DNA of 64,000 nucleotides from Caballeronia sp. SBC1 (GTDB lineage Bacteria; Pseudomonadota; Gammaproteobacteria; Burkholderiales; Burkholderiaceae): contig NZ_CP049157.1 of the NCBI RefSeq assembly GCF_011493005.1, positions 186,001 to 250,000 of the forward strand. Direction: 5' to 3'. Below are positions 24,707 through 33,919 of the stretch, one piece after another. The notes beneath the pieces are model-generated. The model was not told the origin of the DNA and did not search any database. It was given only the letters and a program-made list of their open reading frames with translations. The translations under genes were made by a program, and so were the position numbers. The first letter of the stretch is position 1; the number at the start of each line of letters is the position of its first letter.

Positions 24707-25378
24707 CTAGAGGTCTCCAGGTACCCCATACGACGGCGCCTGTTCAGGGCGTTTTGCGCGCGTCGCATAGTCGTTCATCTGCGGTTCATAGCGCTGCCAG
24801 AGCGCGCGTAAATCGGCGATAGGTTCATCGGACCAGTCCACCCGCAATTCCGCAAGCGGCCAGACGTCCCGCCCGTAAACGCAAAAGCCCGCCGAATGCA
24901 CCGGTCCCGCCTCACCGCCTGCCGCCGCGCCCGCTTCAAGCGCCACGATCAAGCGCTCGGCGAGCGAACTCGCGTGAGACGCTTCGAACGCTTCGGCCAT
25001 GGCGGCCGGGATACCATCGTGCGCAAGCAGATTGCCCGCCGCTATGCAATCACGCCCCGCCTTCGTCGCGATGGTGCCAAGCCCTTTCGCACCGGTAACC
25101 GCGTCTCGCGAACCGTCGGCGTCGAGTACCGCAAGCTGGCGCCACTCGGCGTAGGGCCGTGCATCCTGCAACTGCCGCAAAGTACTCTGCGCACCGAATC
25201 CCTGCGCCAGTAATTGCAGGCCAAGCACACCAAGGCGCGGATCGGTCACGTTCTGGCTCAACACCACGCCGTGCGGGCTGGCCCACAAGCAGCGGCTAGG
25301 CACCGCTATGCTCGAGCTGCACACAATGCCACCGACCGTGCCTGTACGCTCGCATCGGCCTGCCAGTGAAAAGGTCAT
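24707..25378 (-). CDS. DUF1028 family protein
   Basis: This 223-residue protein matches the DUF1028 pattern: it starts MTFSLAGRC, has GGIVCSSSIAVPSRC and SQNVTDPRLGVLGLQLL, and ends with a W-rich C-terminal segment. The family has an Ntn-hydrolase-like fold and no firm function; it often sits beside RidA and amidohydrolases. The chosen ATG has GGAG 8 bases upstream and lies 13 bp after RidA. A start 12 codons earlier would overlap RidA. It is the last gene of the flavin-hydroxylase operon. Confidence 0.8.
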   Translation of the reverse strand: MTFSLAGRCERTGTVGGIVCSSSIAVPSRCLWASPHGVVLSQNVTDPRLGVLGLQLLAQGFGAQSTLRQLQDARPYAEWRQLAVLDADGSRDAVTGAKGLGTIATKAGRDCIAAGNLLAHDGIPAAMAEAFEASHASSLAERLIVALEAGAAAGGEAGPVHSAGFCVYGRDVWPLAELRVDWSDEPIADLRALWQRYEPQMNDYATRAKRPEQAPSYGVPGDL

Positions 25379-25391
25379 GAGAAGACTCCGC

Positions 25392-25805
25392 TCAACTATT
25401 TGGAATGACGGCAATCACGTCGATCTCGACCAACCACTCGGGCCGCGCGAGCGCCGAGATCACGAGCCCGGTAGAGACCGGATACACGCCCTTCAACCAC
25501 TTGCCCACCACCGTATAGACTGCCTCGCGATAACGGACATCGACGAGATATACCGTGATCTTGCAGATATCCTCGAGCTTGCTGCCAGCTTCCTCCAGCA
25601 GCATTGCAATGTTCGCCATGGCTTTTTCGGTTTGGACGGCAACGTCGCCTACACCCACCGATTCGCGCGTATCCAGATCCTGCCCAATCTGGCCGCGCAA
25701 GTACACCGTACCGTTCGCGACCACCGCCTGGCACAAGTCATTATCCAGTTTCTGCTCGGGGTAAGTCTCGCGAGTATTGAATTTGCGGATGCGGGTATGG
25801 CTCAT
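25392..25805 (-). CDS. RidA family protein (reactive imine deaminase)
   Basis: This 137-residue protein of the YjgF/YER057c/UK114 family contains LRGQIGQDL, QTEKAMANIAMLLEEAGS and ICKITVYLVDVRYREAVYTVV. RidA proteins hydrolyse reactive enamine and imine intermediates. Position between a flavin hydroxylase and a DUF1028 gene suggests a dedicated imine or carbamate-cleaving step, like RutC in pyrimidine degradation. The start with GAGGTGA upstream lies 7 bp after the hydroxylase stop. The conserved catalytic Arg near the end is in the ALARPEWLVEID segment. Confidence 0.85.
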   Translation of the reverse strand: MSHTRIRKFNTRETYPEQKLDNDLCQAVVANGTVYLRGQIGQDLDTRESVGVGDVAVQTEKAMANIAMLLEEAGSKLEDICKITVYLVDVRYREAVYTVVGKWLKGVYPVSTGLVISALARPEWLVEIDVIAVIPNS

Positions 25806-25812
25806 AGTCACC

Positions 25813-27297
25813 TCACACAACGCGCTTGAGCCGCGGCTCTGCGCTGGATTGAACAACACGGTCTGACAGGTTCGCGGCCTTCTTCACGTAACCAAGCGTA
25901 CTGTCGAAATCGAAGTTGCGGAACACGGCGCCCAGATGCGCGAACGGCGGCGATTGGGCAAATAACTGGAACGTCAGCCGATGTCCGGCGTAGTCGGAAT
26001 TCAGTAAATCACGGGCGAACGCAAGCAGCTTGCGGCGGTCGTCGGAGACCCAGTTTTCATTGACGGTGTAGTACTTGTCGAGCCAGTCGCTGATCTCGGG
26101 ATTCGCAAACGACGCCGCATCTGGCGTGACGCAAATCTGGCCGCCGCACAACTCGCGGGCAAGATGCATCATCTCGTGAAGCCGCGAACACGCTTGCACG
26201 CGGCCCGTATAAAGCAGCGACTGATTGGGCATCATCAGCCCCGCAGGACTACGCTCGCCGCATGCAATAGACGCTGTCAAATGCGCATTGATGGTCTCCC
26301 TGTACACCGCGAGTGTGGACAATTTCTCCTGCACGGCCTGCTGCTTTTCGAGCCCGGTCTGACGCGCGTTGAACAGCGCCGTACCAATCATCAGGTCGGC
26401 CAGACGCAGGTTGCGCTGAACGAATGCAAATGCGCTATAGCGATGCAGCGTGGCGCGAATAAACGTGGCGGCCTTCGTGTGCTGGTAGAACAGCACGTCT
26501 TCCCACGGGATCAGCACGTTGTCGAAGATCAGCAGCGTATCGATTTCATCGCAGCGGTTAGAGAGCGGGTAGTCCTCCGGATTCGCCCGGCCCGCGAAGC
26601 CCGTGCGGCAGATAAACTTGAGTCCCGGCGCAGACATGTTGACGATAAACCCGACCGCGTAGTCGGAGAGTTTCGCGTCGCCCCAGTTCGCGATAGTCGG
26701 CTTGACGAACGCCTGGTTCGCATAGGCGGCCGCCGTCTCATACTTGGCGCCACGCACCACAATGCCGGCATCGGTTTCCTTCACCACGTGCAGCAGCATG
26801 TCCGGGTCCTGCTCCTGGGGCGGCTTCGAGCGATCGCCCTTCGGGTCTGTGTTTGCGGATACATGAAACGGATCCTCGTGCAGCGTGCGACGAATATGGC
26901 GCTCGATATTCTCCGCAAAACGCGGGTCCACTTCGTTGAGCACATCCTTGCCGTCATACAGCGACCACATCTCACCGATGGTTTCATCACCCACCCGCGT
27001 TGCGATTCCGCCCACGTCGTCGAGCACGGTATCCACCGCCAGCCGCTTGTCGTGCCAGTCCTGCTGCGTGTACGGCAGCTTCAGGCCGATCGCGTTGCGC
27101 TCGCCGGTCTTTTCATCCACATAGCTCATCACGCCCTGCGTCGCTTTCTCGTGCGCCATGTCGTAGATCCGCGCACGGATATCGACGATCGGCTTGAACA
27201 TGGGGTGGGTAGTCACGTCGTTCACGCGTTCGCCATTGATCCAGACTTGCCGTCCGTCACGAATGGAATCGCGATACTGCTCGCCGGTTCTGATCAT
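25813..27297 (-). CDS. FADH2-dependent monooxygenase, HpaB (4-hydroxyphenylacetate 3-hydroxylase) family
   Basis: This 494-residue protein begins MIRTGEQYRDSIRDGRQVWI, the classical HpaB N-terminus, and runs through the acyl-CoA-dehydrogenase-like domains with KGDRSKPPQEQDPDM and IPWEDVLFY. It hydroxylates an aromatic or heteroaromatic substrate using reduced flavin from a partner reductase. The reductase gene is immediately upstream. The hpa meta-cleavage genes are absent, so the substrate is probably not 4-hydroxyphenylacetate. GAGG lies 9 bases before the ATG. Confidence 0.88.
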   Translation of the reverse strand: MIRTGEQYRDSIRDGRQVWINGERVNDVTTHPMFKPIVDIRARIYDMAHEKATQGVMSYVDEKTGERNAIGLKLPYTQQDWHDKRLAVDTVLDDVGGIATRVGDETIGEMWSLYDGKDVLNEVDPRFAENIERHIRRTLHEDPFHVSANTDPKGDRSKPPQEQDPDMLLHVVKETDAGIVVRGAKYETAAAYANQAFVKPTIANWGDAKLSDYAVGFIVNMSAPGLKFICRTGFAGRANPEDYPLSNRCDEIDTLLIFDNVLIPWEDVLFYQHTKAATFIRATLHRYSAFAFVQRNLRLADLMIGTALFNARQTGLEKQQAVQEKLSTLAVYRETINAHLTASIACGERSPAGLMMPNQSLLYTGRVQACSRLHEMMHLARELCGGQICVTPDAASFANPEISDWLDKYYTVNENWVSDDRRKLLAFARDLLNSDYAGHRLTFQLFAQSPPFAHLGAVFRNFDFDSTLGYVKKAANLSDRVVQSSAEPRLKRVV

Positions 27298-27388
27298 TTA
27301 CTGTGCCTCGGTCCGTTGGGAATGTTGTTCGGGAAAGGAGTCCTGCCAGCAGCACCGGCATGTTCTGGATCGCCTGGAACGAGATCGT

Positions 27389-27961
27389 CTAAAAGGCCAG
27401 GAATTGGCCATAGTCGCGCTTGCAGTAGAGCAAGGGCATGTGCGTCACCGGCGCACGGGTGACGGCCGTCACTTCGCCGAAAAACACCGTGTGCGTGCCA
27501 ATAACCTGCTGCGCCACCACGCGACATTCGAGCGCAGCCACGGCGCCGTCGATAAGCGGTACGCCCAGCGTGCCGGCCGTATGCGTGCAGCAGGAAAAAT
27601 CGAAGGGCTTGGCCGTTGCGGAGCGGCCGGCGAACGTGTCCGCTATACCGCGCTGCGCCACGTTCAGCAGGTTCACCGCGAACACACCATTTTCTGCTAG
27701 TGCCGCATTCGCCGGGCTGCGTGTGTTGATACAGACGAGCAATGTGGGCGGGTCCGCACATACTGAACTGCAGGCGCTGACCGTGACGCCGAAGCGCTGG
27801 TCGCCGGTGCCAGTCGTCACCACGTGAACCGAGGTGGAGTTCGACGCCATGGAATCCAGAAACGCAGCGCGTAAGGCACTTACTTCGAAGGCACTTACTT
27901 CGCCGGCTCCCTTGTCTTCACTTTCAGTTGCGCATTCCGTTAAACCGCTGTCTCGTTGCAT
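27389..27961 (-). CDS. Flavin reductase family protein (HpaC-like)
   Basis: The 190-residue protein has the flavin-reductase-like split-barrel domain from about residue 31: FLDSMASNSTSVHVVTTGTG, GVTVSACSSVCADPPTLLVCI, then FAVNLLN. It supplies reduced flavin to the HpaB-type oxygenase 91 bp downstream. The first 30 residues are a variable extension. A GAGGGGG ribosome site supports the start. It is the first gene of its operon and is divergent from the LysR gene. Confidence 0.87.
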   Translation of the reverse strand: MQRDSGLTECATESEDKGAGEVSAFEVSALRAAFLDSMASNSTSVHVVTTGTGDQRFGVTVSACSSVCADPPTLLVCINTRSPANAALAENGVFAVNLLNVAQRGIADTFAGRSATAKPFDFSCCTHTAGTLGVPLIDGAVAALECRVVAQQVIGTHTVFFGEVTAVTRAPVTHMPLLYCKRDYGQFLAF

Positions 27962-28118
27962 GTCGTCCCCCTCGCGTTTCCGCTAGCCTTTCGCAAAATC
28001 TACGCTCGGGCGCCGCATCCGAAAAACATATTTCAAAAATGCAAATCATCGCTTTTGCCTATGCAAGCCTATTTATGTCCACGCACAATAGGCGCTAGAA
28101 AAGACCACGGGGCGGATC

Positions 28119-29042
28119 ATGGAACCTGCGCAATTACGCTATTCGCTGCGTCAGTTGAGGTACTTCGTCGTCACGGCTGAAGTCTTGTCGTTCACCGCCG
28201 CAGCCAAGCTGCTGCATATCTCGCAGCCATCCATCTCCACGGCGCTGGCGGACCTGGAGGTGTCGTTCGGCGTCCAGCTTTTTATCCGCCATCACGCAAG
28301 CGGGTTATCCCTGACGCAGGCGGGCCGGGACATGCTCGGACGTGCACGCGACCTGCTAAAGAACGCGGAAGACCTGCAGACAGCCGCCAAGGAAATGGAC
28401 GGCGGCATGTCAGGCGCCATTACGCTCGGCTGCCTTGTCTCGCTCGCGCCGCCGCTCATGCCCGCAATGATGAGCCGCTTCCTCGCGAACCATGCGGGCA
28501 TTGCGTTCCGCACGCTCGAAGCGCATCAGGAGGATTTGCTGCGTGGCCTGCACGACGGTTCGCTGGATATCGCGCTCACTTACAACCTCGACTTGACCGA
28601 CGACATCGCCTTCACGCCGCTGCTTACGCTGCCGCCCTACGTGATCCTGCCCAGGACCCACAGGCTGGCACGCGCGCGCAGCGTCGCGCTGGCCGATCTG
28701 CGCGACGAGCCTTACGTGATGCTCGACCTGCCGCACAGCCGCGAATACTTCGCCGGACTCTTCGACGCGGTCGGCGCGCGGCCAATCCCCGCATTCAAGT
28801 CGTCGCAGCCCGAAGTCGTACGCGGCATGGTGGCGAACGGCCTGGGCTACAGCATCCTCAACTTCCCGCTCAAATCAAGCCGCACAGTGGACGGCGAAGA
28901 TTTCGTGATCAAGCAGTTCAAGGATGAGGTGAACGCCACTACCCTGGGCATCGCGCAGTCCAGCAGCATGAAACCCCGCCAGGTCGTCCAGCATTTCGCC
29001 GCGTTCTGCGAGGCGGAAATCAAGCGCCAGCACGGCCGTTGA
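28119..29042 (+). CDS. LysR family regulator between two catabolic units
   Basis: This 307-residue LysR regulator has its winged helix at about 9-68 (LRQLRYFVVTAEVLSFTAAAK, TN-type effector domain following). It is transcribed divergently from the flavin reductase operon and in line with the Rieske oxygenase, so it could serve both. In the 157-bp divergent region, ATTT-N9-AAAT near 28030 and TTGC-N4-GCAA near 28054 are candidate dyads. The inducer is unknown. Confidence 0.87.
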   Translation: MEPAQLRYSLRQLRYFVVTAEVLSFTAAAKLLHISQPSISTALADLEVSFGVQLFIRHHASGLSLTQAGRDMLGRARDLLKNAEDLQTAAKEMDGGMSGAITLGCLVSLAPPLMPAMMSRFLANHAGIAFRTLEAHQEDLLRGLHDGSLDIALTYNLDLTDDIAFTPLLTLPPYVILPRTHRLARARSVALADLRDEPYVMLDLPHSREYFAGLFDAVGARPIPAFKSSQPEVVRGMVANGLGYSILNFPLKSSRTVDGEDFVIKQFKDEVNATTLGIAQSSSMKPRQVVQHFAAFCEAEIKRQHGR

Positions 29043-29197
29043 AACAATCTCGCTAGATAGGAAAAAGCTTGGTTCTACATGCAAAAACAATATTTTGGCT
29101 GGTAATTTGACTTGATAGATTGATGTCCATGCAGCGAGCAACCAGTAGCCAGGCTTGAGAGGGTTGCCACCGTCAATGAATGGGACAGGGAGGCGCG

Positions 29198-30376
29198 ATG
29201 GGTTCTTCAACGGCATCCTCGGCGGCAGCGTCGATACCAGCGTCGACAGCATCCGGTGCTGGCCTGGACATCGTCCATCAGTTGCAGGCCAACTGTGAAC
29301 GCCCGTTCAGCGACGCACGCTCGATGCCGCCTGCCGTCTACACCTCGCCTGCTTTCCTGGCGCTGGAACAGGAACGCATCTTCCGTCGCGAGTGGCTGTG
29401 CGTTGGCCGTGCGAGTACGCTCACTGAAGCGGGCGACTATCTCACAGCGGATATAGACGGTCAGCCGATTGTCGTGTTACGTGACGAGCATCTGGCATTG
29501 AAGGCATTTTCCAACGTGTGCCTTCACAGGATGTCGGTGCTGCTCGAAGGGCGCGGCAACACCCGCCGCATCGTATGTCCGTACCACGCATGGAACTACA
29601 CGCTCGACGGCCAGCTCCACGGCGCCCCCATGATGGAGCGCCAAAGCAGATTTTGTAAGGAAAACTACCGATTGCCCACGGTGCGATGCGAAGCCTGGCA
29701 AGGCTGGATCTATGTGACGCTCGACCCGGATGCACCGCCGGTGGCGGAGCAGCTTGGCGCCCTCACGGATCTGATCGCCGACTACGGCATGACTGATTAC
29801 AAGGAAACATTCTACGAAGAGCACGTCTGGGATACGAACTGGAAAATCCTCGCCGAAAACTTCATGGAGAGTTACCACCTGCCCATGCTGCACCGGGCAA
29901 CCGTCGGGCCGCATTCGCGCCTTGACGAGATGGAATGCCCACCCGGCAGCGCTGCGTTCAATTACCACTGGATCACGAAGGAAGCGTCGCTTCCCATCGG
30001 TCAAGCGCATCCGGATAACCAGCGTCTTCAAGGGCATTGGCGCAAGACGACCGCGCTGCTCGCGATCTACCCGACTCATCTCGTCACGCTGACGCCGGGG
30101 TACTTCTGGTACCTCGTACTGCAGCCGCTGGGCACGAGCCGCGTCCATATCCGCTTCGGCGGCGGGCTGGCGCCTGAGTTCATCGCGGATCCGTTAGCCG
30201 CCCAATACATGGCGTCGCTCAAGGAGTTGCTGGACGCGGTCAACGAGGAAGACCGGCGTGGGGTGCAGGCTGTGTTCCGCGGTGTGCAGGCGCCGCTGGC
30301 AAAACCCGGCCATCTCAGTCATCTCGAACGACCGAACTACGACTTCGCGCATTACCTCGCACAGCAGCTTGCCTGA
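29198..30376 (+). CDS. Rieske aromatic/amine ring-hydroxylating oxygenase alpha subunit
   Basis: This 392-residue oxygenase has the Rieske [2Fe-2S] ligands Cys108, His110, Cys127 and His130 (CLHRM and CPYHAW). The mononuclear iron site is in ENFMESYHLPMLH, with His227 and His232. The sequence around the iron resembles the betaine/stachydrine/carnitine-type oxygenases, which demethylate or cleave quaternary amines. No reductase gene is adjacent. I chose the second ATG, preceded by GGGAGG, instead of one six codons upstream. Confidence 0.85.
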   Translation: MGSSTASSAAASIPASTASGAGLDIVHQLQANCERPFSDARSMPPAVYTSPAFLALEQERIFRREWLCVGRASTLTEAGDYLTADIDGQPIVVLRDEHLALKAFSNVCLHRMSVLLEGRGNTRRIVCPYHAWNYTLDGQLHGAPMMERQSRFCKENYRLPTVRCEAWQGWIYVTLDPDAPPVAEQLGALTDLIADYGMTDYKETFYEEHVWDTNWKILAENFMESYHLPMLHRATVGPHSRLDEMECPPGSAAFNYHWITKEASLPIGQAHPDNQRLQGHWRKTTALLAIYPTHLVTLTPGYFWYLVLQPLGTSRVHIRFGGGLAPEFIADPLAAQYMASLKELLDAVNEEDRRGVQAVFRGVQAPLAKPGHLSHLERPNYDFAHYLAQQLA

Positions 30377-30403
30377 CAAACTCACTCACCAGAGCACGAC
30401 ACG

Positions 30404-31561
30404 ATGTCAACCCATTCCTTCATCTCCTTCGCGGGTGTGAGCAAGACGTATGACGGCGTTCATTACGTCGTGGAAGGGCTCGATCTCGAGGTGGCGAAAG
30501 GCGAGTTCGTCTCGCTGCTCGGACCGTCCGGGTCAGGCAAGACAACCACGTTGATGATGCTCGCCGGGTTTGAATCGGCGACACAGGGCGAGATCCGCCT
30601 GAATGGGAAACGTCTTGACGATAAACCGCCGCATCAGCGCGACATTGGCATGGTGTTTCAGAACTACGCACTCTTCCCGCACCTGACGATTGAACAGAAC
30701 GTTGCGTTTCCGTTGTCAGTGAGAAGCGTTGGCAAAGCAGAACAAAAGGCGCGCGTGAAGCGGGCGCTGGAGATGGTGGAGTTGCCGCAACTGGCTTCGC
30801 GCCGACCGTCGCAGTTGTCGGGTGGACAGCAACAGCGTGTCGCCCTCGCCCGCGCGCTCGTGTTCGAACCAAGCGTGGTGCTGATGGATGAACCTTTGGG
30901 CGCGCTCGACAAACGTCTGCGCGAAACCATGCAATACGAAATCATGCGGCTGCATCGCGAGTTGGGATTGACGGTGGTGTATGTGACGCACGACCAGGCG
31001 GAGGCGCTGACCATGTCGGATCGCGTAGCCGTGTTCTCTGACGGACGCATCCAGCAGGCGGCAACCCCCACTGAACTTTATGAAAACGCGCACAACGCGT
31101 TCGTGGCGAATTTTGTTGGCGAGAACAACGGCCTGACGGGTCGGGTGCTCGAACAGGACACAAGCTGGGCGACGCTGGAACTGCCAGGCGGCGCGGTCAT
31201 TCGCGGCCGCTGCGGGCGGGGTCTCAGGAACGGCGAGGAAGCAATGCTCGCGTTGCGCCCCGAGCGCGCGCACATAGCGTCCGCTGAAGCCGCGCACAAC
31301 GCCGTGGACACCAATGTGGTGAGCGCGCGCGTGGAAGAACTCGTGTATTGCGGCGATCACCACCGCGTTCACTTGAAACTCGGGGAGCTTGGCCATGGCG
31401 ACAACCTCATTGTCAAAGTCCCGAATACGCAGCACCACGATCTTCCGTCACTCGGCAGTGCAACCGCCGTGGCATGGCGCCACGACGACTGCAAGATCCT
31501 CGCAACGGCCGTTACTGTTAATTGCGGCCCTGCTCCGTCCTTCACCGCAGGAGTCCACTGA
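30404..31561 (+). CDS. ABC transporter ATP-binding protein, PotA-like
   Basis: This 385-residue ATPase has Walker A GPSGSGKTT (40-48), the signature LSGGQQQR, Walker B VLMDEPLGALD and a C-terminal TOBE domain. It belongs to the polyamine/iron/opine importer group. It is followed by a matching binding protein and two permeases, all within a few bases of each other. It starts 28 bp after the Rieske gene, so oxygenase and importer probably share a transcript. Confidence 0.9.
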   Translation: MSTHSFISFAGVSKTYDGVHYVVEGLDLEVAKGEFVSLLGPSGSGKTTTLMMLAGFESATQGEIRLNGKRLDDKPPHQRDIGMVFQNYALFPHLTIEQNVAFPLSVRSVGKAEQKARVKRALEMVELPQLASRRPSQLSGGQQQRVALARALVFEPSVVLMDEPLGALDKRLRETMQYEIMRLHRELGLTVVYVTHDQAEALTMSDRVAVFSDGRIQQAATPTELYENAHNAFVANFVGENNGLTGRVLEQDTSWATLELPGGAVIRGRCGRGLRNGEEAMLALRPERAHIASAEAAHNAVDTNVVSARVEELVYCGDHHRVHLKLGELGHGDNLIVKVPNTQHHDLPSLGSATAVAWRHDDCKILATAVTVNCGPAPSFTAGVH

Positions 31562-31562
31562 C

Positions 31563-32627
31563 ATGAAAGCAACACTCGTTCGAACCGGTCTGACGGGCAT
31601 CGCCGGACTCACCCTCGCAGCGGCAAGCCTGTTCGCCGCCACCGCGCATGCAGCCGATACCATCTCGGTCGTGACCTTCGGCGGCGCTTATGAAGCCGCG
31701 GCCAAGAAAGCGTTCTTCGAGCCGTTCACGGCTGCGACCGGCATCGGCTTCTCGACTGAATCGTACGATGGCGGCCTCGCCAAGCTGTCCGCGATGGAAC
31801 AGGCCAAGAACCCGACATGGGATCTTATCGACCTTGAATCCAACGACGCCATCACCGGTTGCGACGAAGGCCTGCTTCGCAAGATCGACCGCAAGTCGCT
31901 GGGCAACACCAGCGAATTCATCCCCGGCTCGATCATGGATTGTGCGGTAGCCGCCATGGTGTGGTCGACCGTGTACGCCTACGACACGACCAAGCTCAAA
32001 ACCCCGCCGACCACGATCAACGACTTCTTCGACCTGAAGAAATACCCCGGAAAACGCGGCTTGCGCAAATCGCCGAAGGTAACGCTCGAATGGGCGTTGC
32101 TCGCCGACGGCGTGAAGCCCGCCGACGTGTACAAGGTGCTCGGCACGCCAGCCGGCGTCGACCGGGCGTTCAAGAAACTCGACACGATCAAGCCGAGCAT
32201 TGTCTGGTGGGAAGCCGGCGCGCAGCCGCCGCAATTGCTCTCCGACGGCGCGGTGGTCATGACGCAGGCCTATAACGGCCGCATTGACGACGCGGTGCAC
32301 AAGGACCACAAGCCGTTCGAATCCGTGTGGGACGGCCAGGTCTATGACTTCGAATGGTGGGGCATTCCGATGGGCGCGAAGAACGGCGACGCCGCGGCGA
32401 AGTTCATCGTTTCCGCCTCGAGCGCAAAAAGCTACGCAGACCTGACGAAGTACATTGCTTACGCGCCGCCGCGCAAGGACGCAATTCCCCTGATTGCGAA
32501 GGATCGTCTGAACGACTTGCCGACGGCCCCCGCGAACTTCAAGCATGCACTTCAGATCAACGCGAGCTTCTGGGCGGATAACGCCGACCAGATCAACAAG
32601 CGCTTCCAGGTCTGGCTGACACAGTAA
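31563..32627 (+). CDS. ABC transporter periplasmic binding protein, PotD-like
   Basis: This 354-residue extracellular solute-binding protein starts MKATLVRTGLTG and has a signal peptide cleaved after about residue 29 (ATAHAA). The mature part begins DTISVVTFGGAYEAAAKKAF, typical of the polyamine-type family 1 binding proteins. The ATG lies one base after the ATPase stop. An upstream extension in frame overlaps the ATPase gene and is rejected. The ligand could be a polyamine or another cationic amine. Confidence 0.88.
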   Translation: MKATLVRTGLTGIAGLTLAAASLFAATAHAADTISVVTFGGAYEAAAKKAFFEPFTAATGIGFSTESYDGGLAKLSAMEQAKNPTWDLIDLESNDAITGCDEGLLRKIDRKSLGNTSEFIPGSIMDCAVAAMVWSTVYAYDTTKLKTPPTTINDFFDLKKYPGKRGLRKSPKVTLEWALLADGVKPADVYKVLGTPAGVDRAFKKLDTIKPSIVWWEAGAQPPQLLSDGAVVMTQAYNGRIDDAVHKDHKPFESVWDGQVYDFEWWGIPMGAKNGDAAAKFIVSASSAKSYADLTKYIAYAPPRKDAIPLIAKDRLNDLPTAPANFKHALQINASFWADNADQINKRFQVWLTQ

Positions 32628-32635
32628 GGCGACCC

Positions 32636-33907
32636 GTGACCGTGACAGTGACCAGCAATCTGCGGGAACCGGCTGAACGTGAATCCGCCGGCTCCGGGGC
32701 CGACGGCCGCGCGGCGTACGCGAGGACCCGCCGCCGGGCTTCGGCCCAGGCGCTCCTGCTTGCGCTGCCGCTGCTGTTGTTCCTGCTCGCCACCTTCATT
32801 GCGCCCATCGCGATCCTGCTGTCACGGAGTGTCGAGAATCGCGAGGTGCCGGTGAACCTACCGGCGCTCTCGCAAGCGCTCAAGGCATGGAACGGCGAAG
32901 GTCTGCCCGACGAGCACACCTTCGCCATCCTCGCAGCGGATATGCGACGTGCGTCGGCGGAAGGGCAATTGGGAACCGTCGCGCGGCGGCTGAATTTCTA
33001 CCTGCCGGAGTTTCGCAGCTTGCTGATGCGGACCGCGCGCCAGTTGCCCGAAACGGCGCCACTCGCCTGGAAGCCGGCGCTGATCGAACTCGATCCGCGC
33101 TGGGGCACCCATGACATCTGGCGCATCCTGAAGCGCTCTGCCGTGTCACCTACGCCCGACTATCTGTTAGCCGCCGTCGACGCCACCGTCACGCCTGACG
33201 GTGGCGTCACCGCCCTGCCCGCTGACAGCTCGGTATTCGTCAACGCGTTTGCGCGCACCGTATGGATCAGTGCGTCGGTCACGCTGCTATGCCTCGTGCT
33301 CGGTTATCCGGTCGCGTATTTGCTTGCCACCCTGCCGGCAGCCAAGAGCAATCGCCTGATGCTGCTGGTGATCGTGCCGTTCTGGACGTCGCTGCTCGTG
33401 CGCACGACCGCGTGGTACGTGCTGTTGCAACCGGGCGGGGTCATCAACAGCCTGCTGATGGGAATGGGTCTCGTCAGCCATCCCTTGCCGCTCTTGTTCA
33501 ATCGAACCGGCGTGCTGATCGGCATGACGCATATCCTGCTGCCCTACATGATCCTCGCCATCTATTCGGTCATGAAGAGCGTGTCGCCGGTCTACATGCG
33601 CGCGGCGCAATCACTTGGCGCGCACCCGGTCACGGCGTTCATCCGCATCTATGTACCTCAGACCCTGCCGGGTGTGGGCGCAGGTTGCTTCCTCGTATTC
33701 GTGCTTGCGCTGGGCTACTACATCACGCCTGCATTGCTAGGCGGCGCCGGTGACGAAATGATCAGCCAGTTGATCGCGGCGCAGACTAATGAACAACTCA
33801 ACTGGGGGCTTGCTGGCGCATTGTCGGCGTATCTGGTGATCTTCACGGCCGTGTTTTATTTCGTGTTCAACCGGCTCGTCGGCATCGACCGGCTGCGCTT
33901 CGGCTAG
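32636..33907 (+). CDS. ABC transporter permease, PotB-like
   Basis: This 423-residue inner-membrane permease is longer than PotB because of an inserted hydrophilic stretch after the first membrane helix (about residues 65-200). The C-terminal part has the usual helices and the EAA-loop, YMRAAQSLGAHPVTAFIRIYVP. It starts with GTG, 8 bp after the binding protein. The large insert is expected to be periplasmic. Confidence 0.87.
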   Translation: MTVTVTSNLREPAERESAGSGADGRAAYARTRRRASAQALLLALPLLLFLLATFIAPIAILLSRSVENREVPVNLPALSQALKAWNGEGLPDEHTFAILAADMRRASAEGQLGTVARRLNFYLPEFRSLLMRTARQLPETAPLAWKPALIELDPRWGTHDIWRILKRSAVSPTPDYLLAAVDATVTPDGGVTALPADSSVFVNAFARTVWISASVTLLCLVLGYPVAYLLATLPAAKSNRLMLLVIVPFWTSLLVRTTAWYVLLQPGGVINSLLMGMGLVSHPLPLLFNRTGVLIGMTHILLPYMILAIYSVMKSVSPVYMRAAQSLGAHPVTAFIRIYVPQTLPGVGAGCFLVFVLALGYYITPALLGGAGDEMISQLIAAQTNEQLNWGLAGALSAYLVIFTAVFYFVFNRLVGIDRLRFG

Positions 33908-33919
33908 GGAGAAAGACTC

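Noticed and set aside
26164..27462. Long plus-strand open frame of 432 codons
   Set aside because: It lies antisense to the well-supported HpaB-type oxygenase and has no ribosome site or domain. It is a shadow of high-GC coding sequence.
31389..31562. N-terminal extension of the PotD-like protein
   Set aside because: It overlaps the ATPase gene in another frame, and the internal start gives a proper signal peptide.
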